64,000 nucleotides of DNA from an uncultured Altererythrobacter sp. (GCA_946886565.1 CAMPIX010000001.1:198045-262044), one strand, 5' to 3'. Counted from the first letter of the stretch, positions 1-9,495 are shown. Notes: generated by a model from the sequence alone, not told the origin. A program made the numbers and translations.

Positions 1-30
1 CGGCGTTCGGCGCACGGCGCGCCCCATTTG

Positions 31-2772
31 CTATGACAAGGCCTCGTCCTGGATCTCTCTCGCCCGGCGACGGGCGGCAAGGCTCATCTTGTCGAGCTGG
101 AGGCGCGCCGTATCAAGAGCCAGCACCGCATCCGCGACCCCCTCGATTGAATCCGCCGGCACAACCAGTCCGGTTTGGCCGCTGACCACCAGAGACGGCG
201 GCGCACCTCGATCGTAGCAGATGACCGGCCGCCCCGCAGCCATCGCTTCGACCACCGTACGGCCGAAACTTTCCGCGAAGTGAGACAGGCTCAGCACGAT
301 ATCGGCCTGTGCGATCGCCTCGGCCGGACTCGATGCGTAACTGCGAAACTGCACATTCCGCGGGAACGGCTGCAAACGATACAAATCGGCGGTCGGCGGT
401 CCGATCAGCAAGAACCGTACCGGCCGTCCGGTCGCGGCAACCATTCGCGCGGCCGCGACGCAGTCCGCGATCCCCTTCTTGGCGATATTGCTGCTGATCA
501 GGGCCACGGTCAGGTATCGTCCGGGGGCGAAAGGCAGATCGAACAACGCTTCGTCCACCGCATTCGGTCGCACCGTGCTGCGATCGGGGCACCCCAGCCA
601 GTCCACCACGACCTGAGACGGCATCACGAAACGGTCTGCCTGATCCTGCAACTGGCGACGCAAAGCTTCAGCGCTCATGCCAAGGGCGCGGCACAAGGCG
701 GGATCCTCGGCAGGCATCTCGCGCACGTACACCACGCTTGGCACGGCTTCGGCGCGCGCAGCGATCAGAGGCGCTTCCTGGACGACTGTGTTTACCTGGA
801 TTTCGCGTGGGCAATGTTTTCGGATCAGCGCGCGAATGTTGTCGACCGTCTGATCATTCGGCGGATGCAAACCACTGCGCCAGATTTGCGGCAGCACCTC
901 GACCGCAGCGCTGATCTCCAGCACGCGCTCGAGATAGGCGGGGTTGCGCAGTGCCGGGAGGACGACGATCGGGCACAGGCCTTCGCGCGCCATGCGCGCT
1001 ATCACATCAAGCAGGCTTCGTTCGGCCCCGAAAAGAGCCTCTCTCGATGTATGGGCGAAGATCAATATGCGCGGGACGTCCGGAGCCGTTCCAGCCAGCT
1101 TCCCGTCGAATGCCGGCAGCCTTTCGGCGTTTGCGGCACGACCATTGCGGAGATAGTGTAGCAGCGGGTTGTCTTCCGGCGCCAACCCGTGAGCCCGTCT
1201 GTAGCCGCCAGTGCTGAACGAGGGCCCGGGATCGCGGTTCTCGCTCGCTCCCGAGGCAAGGTAATGCCGTGCCGCTCCCATCTCGGCATGCAGGACATCC
1301 GGATTGGCTTGCAGGTACCAGTCCGTGTCCAGCAGGTCCGAACCGACCAGCAGATCGTAGTCGCTGGGCGGCCCCTCGCCATCGCCCAGCGAAATCTCCG
1401 CCGGTACGCGAAACGGACGCTGCGCGGGCTGTTGAGGCAGATAGAGGTCGCTCGCCTTCGCGGCCCGCCGATGCCAGTTGTGCGCCGCCTCGAGATAGTC
1501 GAACCGCACACCGTGATACTGGGTGCGCATATGGGTGATGCTGGTGTTGGTCAGCGAGTTCGGCAAGGTTCGCGCAAACGCCAGCGGCACGCCGGGACAA
1601 ACCTCTCTGACAGCGCCCTGCCCATAGGCGTGCAGGACACGATAGTAGTATTCCGTGTCCGCATTGACCCGAACCCGATCCCAATAGCCGATCTCATCGC
1701 GCAACACCGCGCGGACCATCAGCGAGGAGACGTTGCGATAGATCCAACTGTCTTCCATCCGCCAGCGAGTCATTTCCAACCCGTTGCCCGCACGAACCCA
1801 ATGCGAAACCGAGGCCTTCAGGGTCTCGTCGTCCATTAACGCCCGAGCTTGATATTCGATCTTCTGCGGATGGGACCAGTCGTCGGCGTCATGCACGGTC
1901 ACCAACGCGCCCTGCGCCTCCCTGAAGCCTGTATTGCGAGCGGGATAGGCCCCTTCGTTGCTTCCCAGAGCGATGACGTTGATACGTGCATCTTCGACAG
2001 CTGCGGCGCGTGCGATCGCCACGCTGTCGTCCGACGATCCGTCATCCACTACAAGGATTTCCAGCCTCGGCCAGCTTTGTGCCTGCAGCCCACGCAAGGC
2101 CGTCGGCAGTTCTGCTGCGGAGTTGAAGACCGGCACGATCACGCTGACGAGCGGCAGGCTGTCTGCAGACCCATACGATACCGGCGCGAAGTCGGCCTGA
2201 AGCTGGTCGAACAGGGGGGCGGACCCGCCAGAGAGGGTCACTTGCGCCAGCCCCGCCTTCGTATGGAGCTGTTGCAGGATCGTCGATACGTCCTTCACCG
2301 CGACTCCGGTCGCCTTCGCCAACAGCACCCGAGCCAGAACGAAATCCGGCAGTTCGCCAAATCGGTCGATCCCCCGCTGCAGAATCTGCCCCGCGGCTTC
2401 GATATCGCCACATGCGAGGCAGGCTTGCACGGCCAGCAGGAACGGCCCCTGATGCTCGACCGCCTCGATTCCTTCCGGGTGGGCATGGAACGTCATGATC
2501 GCCCGATATGCGGCTTGATAGCCTTGTCGGTCAGCCTCCCAGCGGGCGAGCACCCATCCCGCCGCCGCCTTCTCGATCGCGGGTCCGCGATCGAGAAGTT
2601 GCCGAAGCCGGGGCAGAATCCGCTCGTGATGACCGCGCCACAACCAACGATCCAGTTCCTGCGCATGCACCGCGGCAGGCCGACCAGCCCGGATATTGGG
2701 ATCGGCCTGCAACCATTCGAAAGAATCGAGCGGCCCAGGAGCGCGACGTTCTGGCTTGGATCGCGAAATCAA
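31..2772 (-). CDS. Two-domain glycosyltransferase (GT2 + GT4-like)
   Basis: A 913-residue protein with three parts. Residues 1-205 are helical and TPR-like. A family 2 (GT-A) glycosyltransferase domain starts near residue 207 (VSVIVPVFN) and carries VVDDGSSD and the metal-binding DADD at 295-298. A GT-B, GT4-like domain occupies roughly residue 585 to the end, with the nucleotide-sugar signature ESFGRTVVEAMAAGRP. Between the two lies a stretch (roughly 480-560) with the WYLQANPDV type of repeat that also makes up the next gene upstream. It probably adds two different sugars while building a capsule or other surface glycan, inferred from the capsule exporter genes in the same orientation just upstream. 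No signal peptide or membrane segment is obvious, so it is likely cytoplasmic. Substrates cannot be read from the sequence. Confidence 0.85.
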   Translation of the reverse strand: MISRSKPERRAPGPLDSFEWLQADPNIRAGRPAAVHAQELDRWLWRGHHERILPRLRQLLDRGPAIEKAAAGWVLARWEADRQGYQAAYRAIMTFHAHPEGIEAVEHQGPFLLAVQACLACGDIEAAGQILQRGIDRFGELPDFVLARVLLAKATGVAVKDVSTILQQLHTKAGLAQVTLSGGSAPLFDQLQADFAPVSYGSADSLPLVSVIVPVFNSAAELPTALRGLQAQSWPRLEILVVDDGSSDDSVAIARAAAVEDARINVIALGSNEGAYPARNTGFREAQGALVTVHDADDWSHPQKIEYQARALMDDETLKASVSHWVRAGNGLEMTRWRMEDSWIYRNVSSLMVRAVLRDEIGYWDRVRVNADTEYYYRVLHAYGQGAVREVCPGVPLAFARTLPNSLTNTSITHMRTQYHGVRFDYLEAAHNWHRRAAKASDLYLPQQPAQRPFRVPAEISLGDGEGPPSDYDLLVGSDLLDTDWYLQANPDVLHAEMGAARHYLASGASENRDPGPSFSTGGYRRAHGLAPEDNPLLHYLRNGRAANAERLPAFDGKLAGTAPDVPRILIFAHTSREALFGAERSLLDVIARMAREGLCPIVVLPALRNPAYLERVLEISAAVEVLPQIWRSGLHPPNDQTVDNIRALIRKHCPREIQVNTVVQEAPLIAARAEAVPSVVYVREMPAEDPALCRALGMSAEALRRQLQDQADRFVMPSQVVVDWLGCPDRSTVRPNAVDEALFDLPFAPGRYLTVALISSNIAKKGIADCVAAARMVAATGRPVRFLLIGPPTADLYRLQPFPRNVQFRSYASSPAEAIAQADIVLSLSHFAESFGRTVVEAMAAGRPVICYDRGAPPSLVVSGQTGLVVPADSIEGVADAVLALDTARLQLDKMSLAARRRAREIQDEALS

Positions 2773-2785
2773 CGAATCATCCCCC

Positions 2786-3202
2786 TCAGGCTAAGGGGCG
2801 CTTTTCGGATTCTCCGAGATGGGCGTAGTGAACAAGAGCAGGCCAGCCGGCCTCGGCCACGTCGGGATTGGCGAGATAATAGGCCATCGTGTCGAATTCC
2901 GGCCCGGGGTTTCGCCCCTCGAACGCCCCTGCGCGGACATAGTGTTCGTCGGCCGGCATGGCACACTCGGCTACGTCCGGATAGGTTCTGAGATACCATG
3001 CTCCATCGAACAACTGGCTTTGCGCAAGGATGTGCAACTGGCTTTCGAGGGGCAGAACCCCCTCGGCAGGGCCGTTCCACGCCATCGCATAGATCGCGTG
3101 AAGCAGCGCGATTTCCAGTTCGTGCCGCTTTCGCAGGTCTCTGATCTCGGCTCGAAGGAGGGCCTGGATTTCCCTATCGCTTTGCCCGGCGTCCATCGTC
3201 AT
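2786..3202 (-). CDS. Small WYL..PDV repeat protein of the polysaccharide cluster
   Basis: A 138-residue protein. Its N-terminus is charged and helical (residues 10-40), followed by two copies of a repeat with the pattern FD..WYL...PDV and a trailing HY...G..EGR.P. The same repeat occurs in the middle of the downstream glycosyltransferase, so the two proteins share a module. In glycan loci such repeats are often attached to glycosyltransferases; here the module stands almost alone. It is 9 bases downstream of the dioxygenase-like gene and 13 bases before the glycosyltransferase, so all three are probably co-transcribed. Its function is unknown; a scaffold or glycan-binding role is a guess. Confidence 0.75.
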   Translation of the reverse strand: MTMDAGQSDREIQALLRAEIRDLRKRHELEIALLHAIYAMAWNGPAEGVLPLESQLHILAQSQLFDGAWYLRTYPDVAECAMPADEHYVRAGAFEGRNPGPEFDTMAYYLANPDVAEAGWPALVHYAHLGESEKRPLA

Positions 3203-3211
3203 GACCGTTTC

Positions 3212-4171
3212 TCACGCTCGGATCGAGTGGCGCAGACGACTGAGCCACTTTTGCATGGAGCCATGTCCAGCGCCCCTGTGCCCCTTCGGCTTTCCCAGTT
3301 CCTCTCCCAGGTAGGAATTCGGCCGCGGCTTCCTGTCGTTGACGGCTACCAGATCCCGTGTCGCGAGCCGACCAAGCGCCTCGTCCGAAAAGGCAGGGGT
3401 GTAGTAGATGCAATCCTCGAAGAAATAGTGCGTCACCTGCGACCAGCGGGTGAGCCGGGGATCGGCCTGCCTGCTCCCGCCGTGCAGCAGGTTCGCGCAC
3501 CAGATCAAAGCCTGGCCCTTGCGGGCAAGGAAGGGTTCCTCGCTGGCGCCTTCCGCCTTGCACATGGCGCTCCACGCCTCGGCGAACGGGGTCTGTGCGG
3601 ACGCTTCCTCGCTGCCGAAACCTCTGCGTCCGATCATGGCGTTCGTGACAATCGGCCAGCGGTGCGATCCGGGTATGTAGAACAGCGGCCCGGCCTCTTG
3701 TGGCACGTCTTCCATCGCGAGCCAGACACCGCACATGAAGCGCTCGGGCAGGCTGGAGAAATGCACCGCGTCGGCATGTGCGGACTGCTGGGTGCCGACC
3801 GGGAAGTTCAGGGTCTGGAAGGGAAACGCCGCACGCCCGTAAAGCTTGCCCAGCAGGTCCAGGACGGCCTGGTTGGAGGCGATCGCATGCACGTCGTCAT
3901 CGAACGCCCATGCATCCTGGACACGTCGTTCTCCGCGGGTCTTGTCGGCTGCCGGATCATCGAAGGCGATCTCGAAGCGGGGGGCGAGGTTCGCCTTTAT
4001 GCGCTCGATTCGCGCGTCGATCGCGGGATCGGGAAAGTCGATGACCGCGAAGCCCATTTTGTTCAGGTCGCGCGCGGTGGCGCGTTCGGCTTCCGACAAA
4101 TCCTCCATCGGATCGGAGGCGAAGATGGGCGATTCGATGCGCGGCACTCCGGGGAAGATCGCTTGGCTCAT
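3212..4171 (-). CDS. Phytanoyl-CoA dioxygenase (PhyH) family protein
   Basis: A 319-residue Fe(II)/2-oxoglutarate-dependent oxygenase of the PhyH fold. The facial triad is visible as the HxD in SAHADAVHF and a distal histidine in NLLHGGSRQ, with a following arginine suitable for 2-oxoglutarate binding. The length is normal for the family. It lies inside a capsule operon, between the KpsT ATPase (27 bases upstream) and the WYL..PDV protein. It may therefore hydroxylate a sugar, a lipid anchor or another glycan substituent rather than phytanoyl-CoA. That role is inferred from context only. Confidence 0.8.
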   Translation of the reverse strand: MSQAIFPGVPRIESPIFASDPMEDLSEAERATARDLNKMGFAVIDFPDPAIDARIERIKANLAPRFEIAFDDPAADKTRGERRVQDAWAFDDDVHAIASNQAVLDLLGKLYGRAAFPFQTLNFPVGTQQSAHADAVHFSSLPERFMCGVWLAMEDVPQEAGPLFYIPGSHRWPIVTNAMIGRRGFGSEEASAQTPFAEAWSAMCKAEGASEEPFLARKGQALIWCANLLHGGSRQADPRLTRWSQVTHYFFEDCIYYTPAFSDEALGRLATRDLVAVNDRKPRPNSYLGEELGKPKGHRGAGHGSMQKWLSRLRHSIRA

Positions 4172-4198
4172 GCGGATTCCTCTGGCTTCGATCCTGCC

Positions 4199-4846
4199 CT
4201 AAAGTGCTTCGTAGACGGCAATCGCTTCATCTACATCTTCGTACATCGTCGCGACGCCTTCATGCAAAACGACCGCACGATTGCAGTATTGCTTGACCGT
4301 CGAGAGGCTGTGCGACGCAAGCAGCAATGCGCGATCCCGCCGTTTCTCGAAGAATTCGGCCTTGCATTTGTCCCTGAAATTCTTGTCCCCGACCATGATG
4401 ACCTCATCGATCAGGTAGCATTCGAACTCGATCGCCAGAGACAGAGCAAAGGCCAGACGGGCGCGCATGCCTGACGAGTAGAGCTTCACCGGCATACGAA
4501 GTTGGCTGCCGAGTTCGGTGAATTCCTCGAGGAAGTCGCGCATCTCGGAATATGGTTTGTCGTAAATGCGCGAAATAAAGCGCGCGTTGTCATAGCCGGT
4601 CAGGCTGCCCTGAAACCCACCGGTGAAGCCGAGCGGCCAGGAACACGTCATCCGTCGGACGACCTTGCCGGACGTAGGCATTTCCACCCCCCCGATCAGC
4701 CGGATAAGAGTGGACTTGCCTGCACCGTTGCGCCCGAGCAAGCCGACCCGATCGCGCGGCTTCATCGTGAATTCGACGCCCTTCAGCACGGTGTTGATCA
4801 CGTGCCCGGTGCGGTATTCTTTGTGGATGTTACGGCAGTAGATCAT
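4199..4846 (-). CDS. kpsT: Capsule polysaccharide ABC transporter ATP-binding protein (KpsT type)
   Basis: A 215-residue ATPase, the short form typical of KpsT/CtrD capsule exporters. Walker A is LGRNGAGKSTLI, the signature region is KLYSSGMRARLAFALS, Walker B is CYLIDEVI and the switch histidine is in LLASHS. The start is the ATG at 4846, which overlaps the permease stop by four bases (ATGA); the frame is open further upstream but that part lies inside the permease gene. It would power export of a lipid-linked polysaccharide across the inner membrane together with the next gene. No KpsD-type outer-membrane exporter is present in the window. Confidence 0.92.
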   Translation of the reverse strand: MIYCRNIHKEYRTGHVINTVLKGVEFTMKPRDRVGLLGRNGAGKSTLIRLIGGVEMPTSGKVVRRMTCSWPLGFTGGFQGSLTGYDNARFISRIYDKPYSEMRDFLEEFTELGSQLRMPVKLYSSGMRARLAFALSLAIEFECYLIDEVIMVGDKNFRDKCKAEFFEKRRDRALLLASHSLSTVKQYCNRAVVLHEGVATMYEDVDEAIAVYEAL

Positions 4847-5631
4847 GACATCGACAGAGTGCGGCGCACGCGTCGGCACAGAACAAGTCCTGCCAGCAGG
4901 CAGACGAGCGACACCCCGAGAGCTTTGGGAATGTCGTAGTAGGGCGTAACGAGGTCCCCGAAGGCGCCATAGCGCATCAACTCCATGCCGCTGACCATCG
5001 GCGACCACATCAGCGCCTCTCGCATATTCGCCGGCAGCCAGGAGGCCATGTTGAAGACGCCGGAAAAGGGAAGCGCGACATAGACGCTTATCCCGATGAG
5101 CTTGTCGACGACTTCGGAAAGTTCGGAAAGCGGGGCGAGCATGCTGCACACGGAGATCACGAAGAACACGTAGATCGCCCAGCCTGCCACGAGCGATCCG
5201 ACATCGGCGGGAATCGGAAAATATCCGAAGAAGCCCAATACGATTCCCGCGAAGATGTAAGCCATCATCGCTCCGATCGCCTCGATCCACACCCTGACGA
5301 AAATGAAATCCAGCACTTTGACCTGACGATGATAGAGCAGGGCACTGTTCGCCTGAAAGATCTTGGCCGAGCGACCAAAGGAATGGCGCAGGAAGGTCAG
5401 CGGAATGTATCCCGTCACGACGAAGGCCACCACGCTGATCCCATGGCTTTCGGGGCCCTTCAAAACGGTCCACACCACCCCGACGAGCCCGGCAAACAGC
5501 AGCGGCTCCGCCATGATCCACAGGAATCCGATGTTCTCACGCCCGAAACGGGTCACGAGCTCGCGGATCATCAAGGCCTTCACGACCTTGGTCTGAACCC
5601 GCAAGCCATCCGCAAAGCGCGATATCGCCAT
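4843..5631 (-). CDS. kpsM: Capsule polysaccharide ABC transporter permease (KpsM type, ABC-2)
   Basis: A 262-residue ABC-2 permease. The N-terminal amphipathic stretch (LMIRELVTRFGRENIGFLW) is characteristic of polysaccharide and O-antigen exporters. About six hydrophobic segments follow, for example near FAGLVGVVWTV and IVLGFFGYF. It ends in a four-base overlap with the ATPase gene and begins one base after the KpsE-like gene, so the three are translationally coupled. It forms the membrane pore of the capsule exporter. Confidence 0.92.
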   Translation of the reverse strand: MAISRFADGLRVQTKVVKALMIRELVTRFGRENIGFLWIMAEPLLFAGLVGVVWTVLKGPESHGISVVAFVVTGYIPLTFLRHSFGRSAKIFQANSALLYHRQVKVLDFIFVRVWIEAIGAMMAYIFAGIVLGFFGYFPIPADVGSLVAGWAIYVFFVISVCSMLAPLSELSEVVDKLIGISVYVALPFSGVFNMASWLPANMREALMWSPMVSGMELMRYGAFGDLVTPYYDIPKALGVSLVCLLAGLVLCRRVRRTLSMS

Positions 5632-5632
5632 T

Positions 5633-6796
5633 TCAGTCTTCCGGAGCGTGCTCGAGGATCCCGACCACCAGCATCCAACCCACCAGATAGAGGCAGAGCG
5701 CGGCGAAGATCACCGCCAGGATGTTCTTTAACCGATTGGGCAGGGTCGGAGCATCGGGGCGATTCGGCTCCACCACCCGCTCGAGATAGTATTGCTGCTG
5801 CAGGGCCTCGATCCGCGCCTGCTCGAGAGAGGCATTGGCGGCGGTGAGCATCTGGGTTGCGAATTCCTGCTCCACGAGCAGGTTTTCGTATTCGGTCAGC
5901 TTAGAGGCAAGCCCGTCGGGCGTCCCGACTGCACGGCCGGTCTGCGCGGCAACCTGCTGCGAGATGGATGCAATGCGCGCCCGCAGTGCCGGAATCGACG
6001 GGTGATCGGGTGCAATGCGGCGAATTTTGGACAACTCCGCGCGCAGTGCGGTCTGTTGCGCGATAAGCTCGTTCGAAACGGCAAGCACGCCCATACCCTG
6101 CTGTTCGGGATTGAGGATCTCGGACGTATTGCGATAGTCGGCAAGCCGTATGCGAGCGTCGCGCACACGCTCTTGGGCGGTTTGCACCCGGTCTTCCGCT
6201 TCTTCGATGGCTTGGGAATTGACCCGTTCGTTCAGGCTATTGACCAGTTCCTCGCTCAAATCGAGCAAGCCGAGATTGAGCGCCTGGGCCTCTTGGGGTG
6301 TGAACGCCTTGACGCTCAGGATCGTAAGGCCGGTTTCCGCATCGGGCATAGCGGTTACCATATCGCTGTAATAGCTGTATAAATCCTCGAACGAACCGGT
6401 CTGATAGAACAGAGGGAAACGACTGAACGGGTCGGCTTCGGGCGAACTGAACACGTCCCGCACGTCGACACGTTCCGACAGATCCGACAAGGCGTCGCGC
6501 GATCGCAGATAGCCGAGAATTGCGCTGGCCTGCTCTTCCCCGCTTCCAAGACCGGTGCTTTGCAGCAATGCGCCAAGCGATGAACCGCCGCCCTGCTGCC
6601 CATCCGGCGCCTTGATCACGAATCGCGATTCCGAAAGATAGATGTCCGCGGCGATCACGCCGTAATACAGCGTTGCCAGCAGTGAGGGCAAAATCACGAA
6701 GAGCCCGAACCAGCGCCACCGCTTCAACCTGGAAAGCACTTTCTCCTTTATGCCAGCCGCATCCGCGTGGCGTTGCAATTCAGTGTCGTGATGCAT
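5633..6796 (-). CDS. kpsE: Capsule export inner-membrane protein (KpsE/CtrB type, Wzz fold)
   Basis: A 387-residue polysaccharide co-polymerase-like protein. It has a transmembrane segment near residues 30-50 (LFVILPSLLATLYYGVIAAD), a long periplasmic region with coiled-coil potential (about 180-330), and a second transmembrane segment near the C-terminus (IFAALCLYLVGWMLVVGIL). The start ATG at 6796 is followed by a short basic cytoplasmic head. This is the standard KpsE/CtrB layout, thought to link the ABC transporter to the outer-membrane exporter. It is the first gene of the kpsEMT group; the 147-base gap upstream probably holds the promoter. Confidence 0.88.
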   Translation of the reverse strand: MHHDTELQRHADAAGIKEKVLSRLKRWRWFGLFVILPSLLATLYYGVIAADIYLSESRFVIKAPDGQQGGGSSLGALLQSTGLGSGEEQASAILGYLRSRDALSDLSERVDVRDVFSSPEADPFSRFPLFYQTGSFEDLYSYYSDMVTAMPDAETGLTILSVKAFTPQEAQALNLGLLDLSEELVNSLNERVNSQAIEEAEDRVQTAQERVRDARIRLADYRNTSEILNPEQQGMGVLAVSNELIAQQTALRAELSKIRRIAPDHPSIPALRARIASISQQVAAQTGRAVGTPDGLASKLTEYENLLVEQEFATQMLTAANASLEQARIEALQQQYYLERVVEPNRPDAPTLPNRLKNILAVIFAALCLYLVGWMLVVGILEHAPED

Positions 6797-6943
6797 GTTC
6801 GATGTCTTTTGAATCTGGCAGCGCAGGAAGGCCCGTCGCAGCGGTGCGGAGCAGCGTCTCGTTCACGAATAGTCGCTCAGGCTTCCGCCTTAACGATAGT
6901 TTCTTGAAACAAAAAGGCGATTTTGGCGGTCCTGCAGTTGTCG

Positions 6944-7786
6944 TCATTTCGCCTCCAGTCGGCGAATGAAACGACTCATGCCGTCTGCAGCGAGGTCGGC
7001 TAGCATCCTCAGCGTCCGGGCGCGGCGATCGGCGCCGTCACGTAGGCCGCGCACCAGCACAGGGTAGTCTCTGCGCATGCTGGAGCGCTCGTCCAGTGTG
7101 CGATAGATTTGCCAGAATCCGTCCGCTCCCAATATGCGGGGCATCAGAAAAACGCCGTGATAGCCAAAGCTGGAAGCCGGGCTTCCAGCCCTTTCGGCCG
7201 CAAACTCGTCAGCCAACTCGCCAGACGCGAACCGCATGCCCTGCCGTTCCAGGGCAGCGCGGTTGGTGCGGCAAATCGCAATATCCTCGGGATGATGAGT
7301 TTCGAATTCCGGCGCACGGCAAGCCTCCATCAGACGGCGGCTGCGCAGGGAGAAGCCGCCGTTGCCGACATCCCGCCCATCGTCGAACTGCGGCCATCGC
7401 GCGCCGATGTAGTCGTACTCGAGGAATTCGGGACGCCAGCGGGCCGCATCGATCACATGGCCATCCCATTGCACGATCAGACAATGATCCGTCCGGATGT
7501 GATCCACCACGCGCGCCAGGACGAACATCGAATAGGCGGCCGAGGAATCAAGTCTGTCGATCGGCACGACGCGAATGCCGGGGTCCATTTCCGGATGGTC
7601 GGCGCGCGGATCCCCATGGGTGAACAGGATCGCGTCGCCGAACGACACCTGCGCCAGGCTCGCTTCGAGCGCGCGGATCGTGGCGCTCACGTTGGAGGAA
7701 CTGACCGCGCAGAGCGTCACTTGCGGAAGAGACAGCCGTTCGTGAGGCGCGGAACGCATCAGGCCGGTTTCGGGCATTGCGGGCAT
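6944..7786 (-). CDS. DUF5672-type glycosyltransferase-like protein
   Basis: A 280-residue protein recognisable by VQWDGHV, DYIGARWP, the glycine-rich VGNGGFSLRS, HPEDIAIC and FGYHG. These are the conserved blocks of the DUF5672 GT-A-like family found in surface-glycan clusters. The aspartate of QWDGH would be the metal-binding residue. The start ATG abuts the stop of the upstream glycosyltransferase, so the pair is one transcript. Donor and acceptor are unknown. No membrane segment is seen. Confidence 0.75.
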   Translation of the reverse strand: MPAMPETGLMRSAPHERLSLPQVTLCAVSSSNVSATIRALEASLAQVSFGDAILFTHGDPRADHPEMDPGIRVVPIDRLDSSAAYSMFVLARVVDHIRTDHCLIVQWDGHVIDAARWRPEFLEYDYIGARWPQFDDGRDVGNGGFSLRSRRLMEACRAPEFETHHPEDIAICRTNRAALERQGMRFASGELADEFAAERAGSPASSFGYHGVFLMPRILGADGFWQIYRTLDERSSMRRDYPVLVRGLRDGADRRARTLRMLADLAADGMSRFIRRLEAK

Positions 7787-9460
7787 CTAGATTCGCACCA
7801 CGAAACGCTCGCTGAACGGGCTCAACGACGGATGATGGAACGGATCCACCGCCTCGCCCCGATCGCCGCCCCCGGTGCCCCATCTGGCCTTCAAGGCGGC
7901 GAGTTCCCCGGCAAGGCGGGCCGCGCCGGCCGGATCGCGGTCCAGACCCCGCGATACCGATTCATGATGCACGAGCACCGCGCGCGGTTCGTACAGGCTC
8001 TGCCAGCCGCGAGCGTTGAGCTTCAGGCACAAGTCCACATCGTTGAACGCCACCGCGAACTTCTCCGCATCGAAGCCGCCCACGGCCAGAAACCTCTCGC
8101 GCTGCACGACGAGGCACGCCGCGGTCACCGCGGAAACGAACTGCGGCAGCGCATGACGGCGAAAATAGCCGTCCTCTTCGGGCCGAAGCAGCCGATGGGC
8201 GTGGGCCGCCCCACCCCCTATGCCGACCACGACGCCCGCATGTTGCAGCCGTCCGTCGGGATAGAGCAGGCAGGCCCCCACCGCACCGACATCGTCACGC
8301 ACCGCCTGGGTCGCCATCGTCGCGAGCCAGTCGGGATCGACGATCTCGATGTCGTTATTGAGGAAGCACAGCAATTGCCCGGATGCCTCGCCGACGGCGC
8401 GATTGTTCATCGCGGCAAAGTTGAACGGGCCGGGATGGCGCAGGACCCGTGCGAACGCCGGATCGAGCCCGGCAAGATAATCGAGCGTGGCGGGATCGTC
8501 GCTGCCGTTGTCGATCACGATCGTTTCCATGTGTCCCGGATAGCGGGTGCGGGCAACGCCTTCGAGGCAGGCCCCCAGCAGATCGTGCCGGTTGCGCGTG
8601 GGAACTATGATGGTGACCGTGGGGAGCGCTGCGGATGTCTCGGCCCGGGAGGCGCTGCGCGGCGCGGGCCGCGTGCGTCGATGATGGAGGACGTGCCGCA
8701 GATGGATCGGCGCGCCGCCCTCGTCCAACAGGCGCTCGACAACGCGATTGTTGAGTGCCGCCGGCCAGTTTTCCGCGGGAAGACGATCCATATCGCGCTG
8801 GTCAGGCCGCAGGATCGCTGCTCCGCTCAGATAGTCGAAATAGCGATAGAGCTCGCTGTTCCAGTCCGGCTTGAAGTGCGGGTCGGCGCGCCGGCCACGC
8901 GGGTCGATCAGATCGTCGTCGGAGTAGACGACGCGCGCACCCGCACCGGCGTGGGCCGCCGCTTCGCGGTAAGCCGAACCGGCACCGGAAGCGAGAACAT
9001 CGCCGGCGGCGAGCGGCAAGAACCATCCGCCCCCATCGTTCATCCGGCCGATCGCATGCAAGCCGGGCATCTCGCCCGGCGGCACCGGGCGCCATTCGAT
9101 CCCTTCGGCCGCGAGACTTTCGAGCGTCCGCTCCTGTCCATCGCCGGTAGCCACCAGCGCAACGATCGTGACCGCCCTTCCGGCCGGCGTTGCGCGCACC
9201 CGCGGGCGGCCCCCGTCTCGCGCCAGCCAGAAGCGGTAGGCTCGCGGCGACTGCCCGAGCAGCGGCGCGATCATCGAACGCGCGCGCATCCGCTTTCCGA
9301 GCAGCCGCCACCATCCGGCCAGCAGGACGGTGCGAGGAGCGAGGCGCAACGCATCGAAACAGATTCGCGCCCTGAGCAACGGACCGCTCGATCCGGGTTT
9401 GGGCCATCCGGGTGTGGGCCATCCGGGTGTGGGATCGGGCACGCTCTGGTTCGCCCTCAT
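7787..9460 (-). CDS. Family 2 glycosyltransferase
   Basis: A 557-residue protein whose C-terminal half (from about residue 275) is a GT2 domain: TVTIIVPTRNRHDLLG, the donor-site VIDNGSDD, NFAAMNNRA, and the metal-binding FLNNDIE. A histidine-rich VVVGIGGGAAHAHRL and FNDVDLCLKL follow, as in rhamnosyltransferase-like proteins. The N-terminal half resembles a second, degenerate glycosyltransferase fold (VYSDDDLID). The first 25 residues are low-complexity (P-G-W-P repeats encoded by a 15-base tandem repeat), so the true start may lie downstream. It lies directly 3' of tRNA-Lys and probably acts on the same surface polysaccharide as its neighbours. Confidence 0.85.
   Translation of the reverse strand: MRANQSVPDPTPGWPTPGWPKPGSSGPLLRARICFDALRLAPRTVLLAGWWRLLGKRMRARSMIAPLLGQSPRAYRFWLARDGGRPRVRATPAGRAVTIVALVATGDGQERTLESLAAEGIEWRPVPPGEMPGLHAIGRMNDGGGWFLPLAAGDVLASGAGSAYREAAAHAGAGARVVYSDDDLIDPRGRRADPHFKPDWNSELYRYFDYLSGAAILRPDQRDMDRLPAENWPAALNNRVVERLLDEGGAPIHLRHVLHHRRTRPAPRSASRAETSAALPTVTIIVPTRNRHDLLGACLEGVARTRYPGHMETIVIDNGSDDPATLDYLAGLDPAFARVLRHPGPFNFAAMNNRAVGEASGQLLCFLNNDIEIVDPDWLATMATQAVRDDVGAVGACLLYPDGRLQHAGVVVGIGGGAAHAHRLLRPEEDGYFRRHALPQFVSAVTAACLVVQRERFLAVGGFDAEKFAVAFNDVDLCLKLNARGWQSLYEPRAVLVHHESVSRGLDRDPAGAARLAGELAALKARWGTGGGDRGEAVDPFHHPSLSPFSERFVVRI
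9391..9435. repeat. 15-bp tandem repeat, three units
   Basis: Three consecutive 15-base units of the form ATCCGGGTGTGGGCC, differing at one to two positions, lie at 9391-9405, 9406-9420 and 9421-9435. They sit in the 5' end of the glycosyltransferase gene and encode a P-G-W-P-T type peptide repeat. The unit is a multiple of three, so copy-number change would alter protein length without shifting the frame. Confidence 0.8.
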
Positions 9461-9495
9461 CGTCGCTCGCGGCGTCAGGGGAATGTGGGATCGCG

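Noticed and set aside
1..9460. A complete group 2 capsule locus
   Set aside because: KpsE, KpsM and KpsT are present, but no KpsD/OPX exporter, KpsC/KpsS or UDP-sugar genes are seen; part may lie left of the window.
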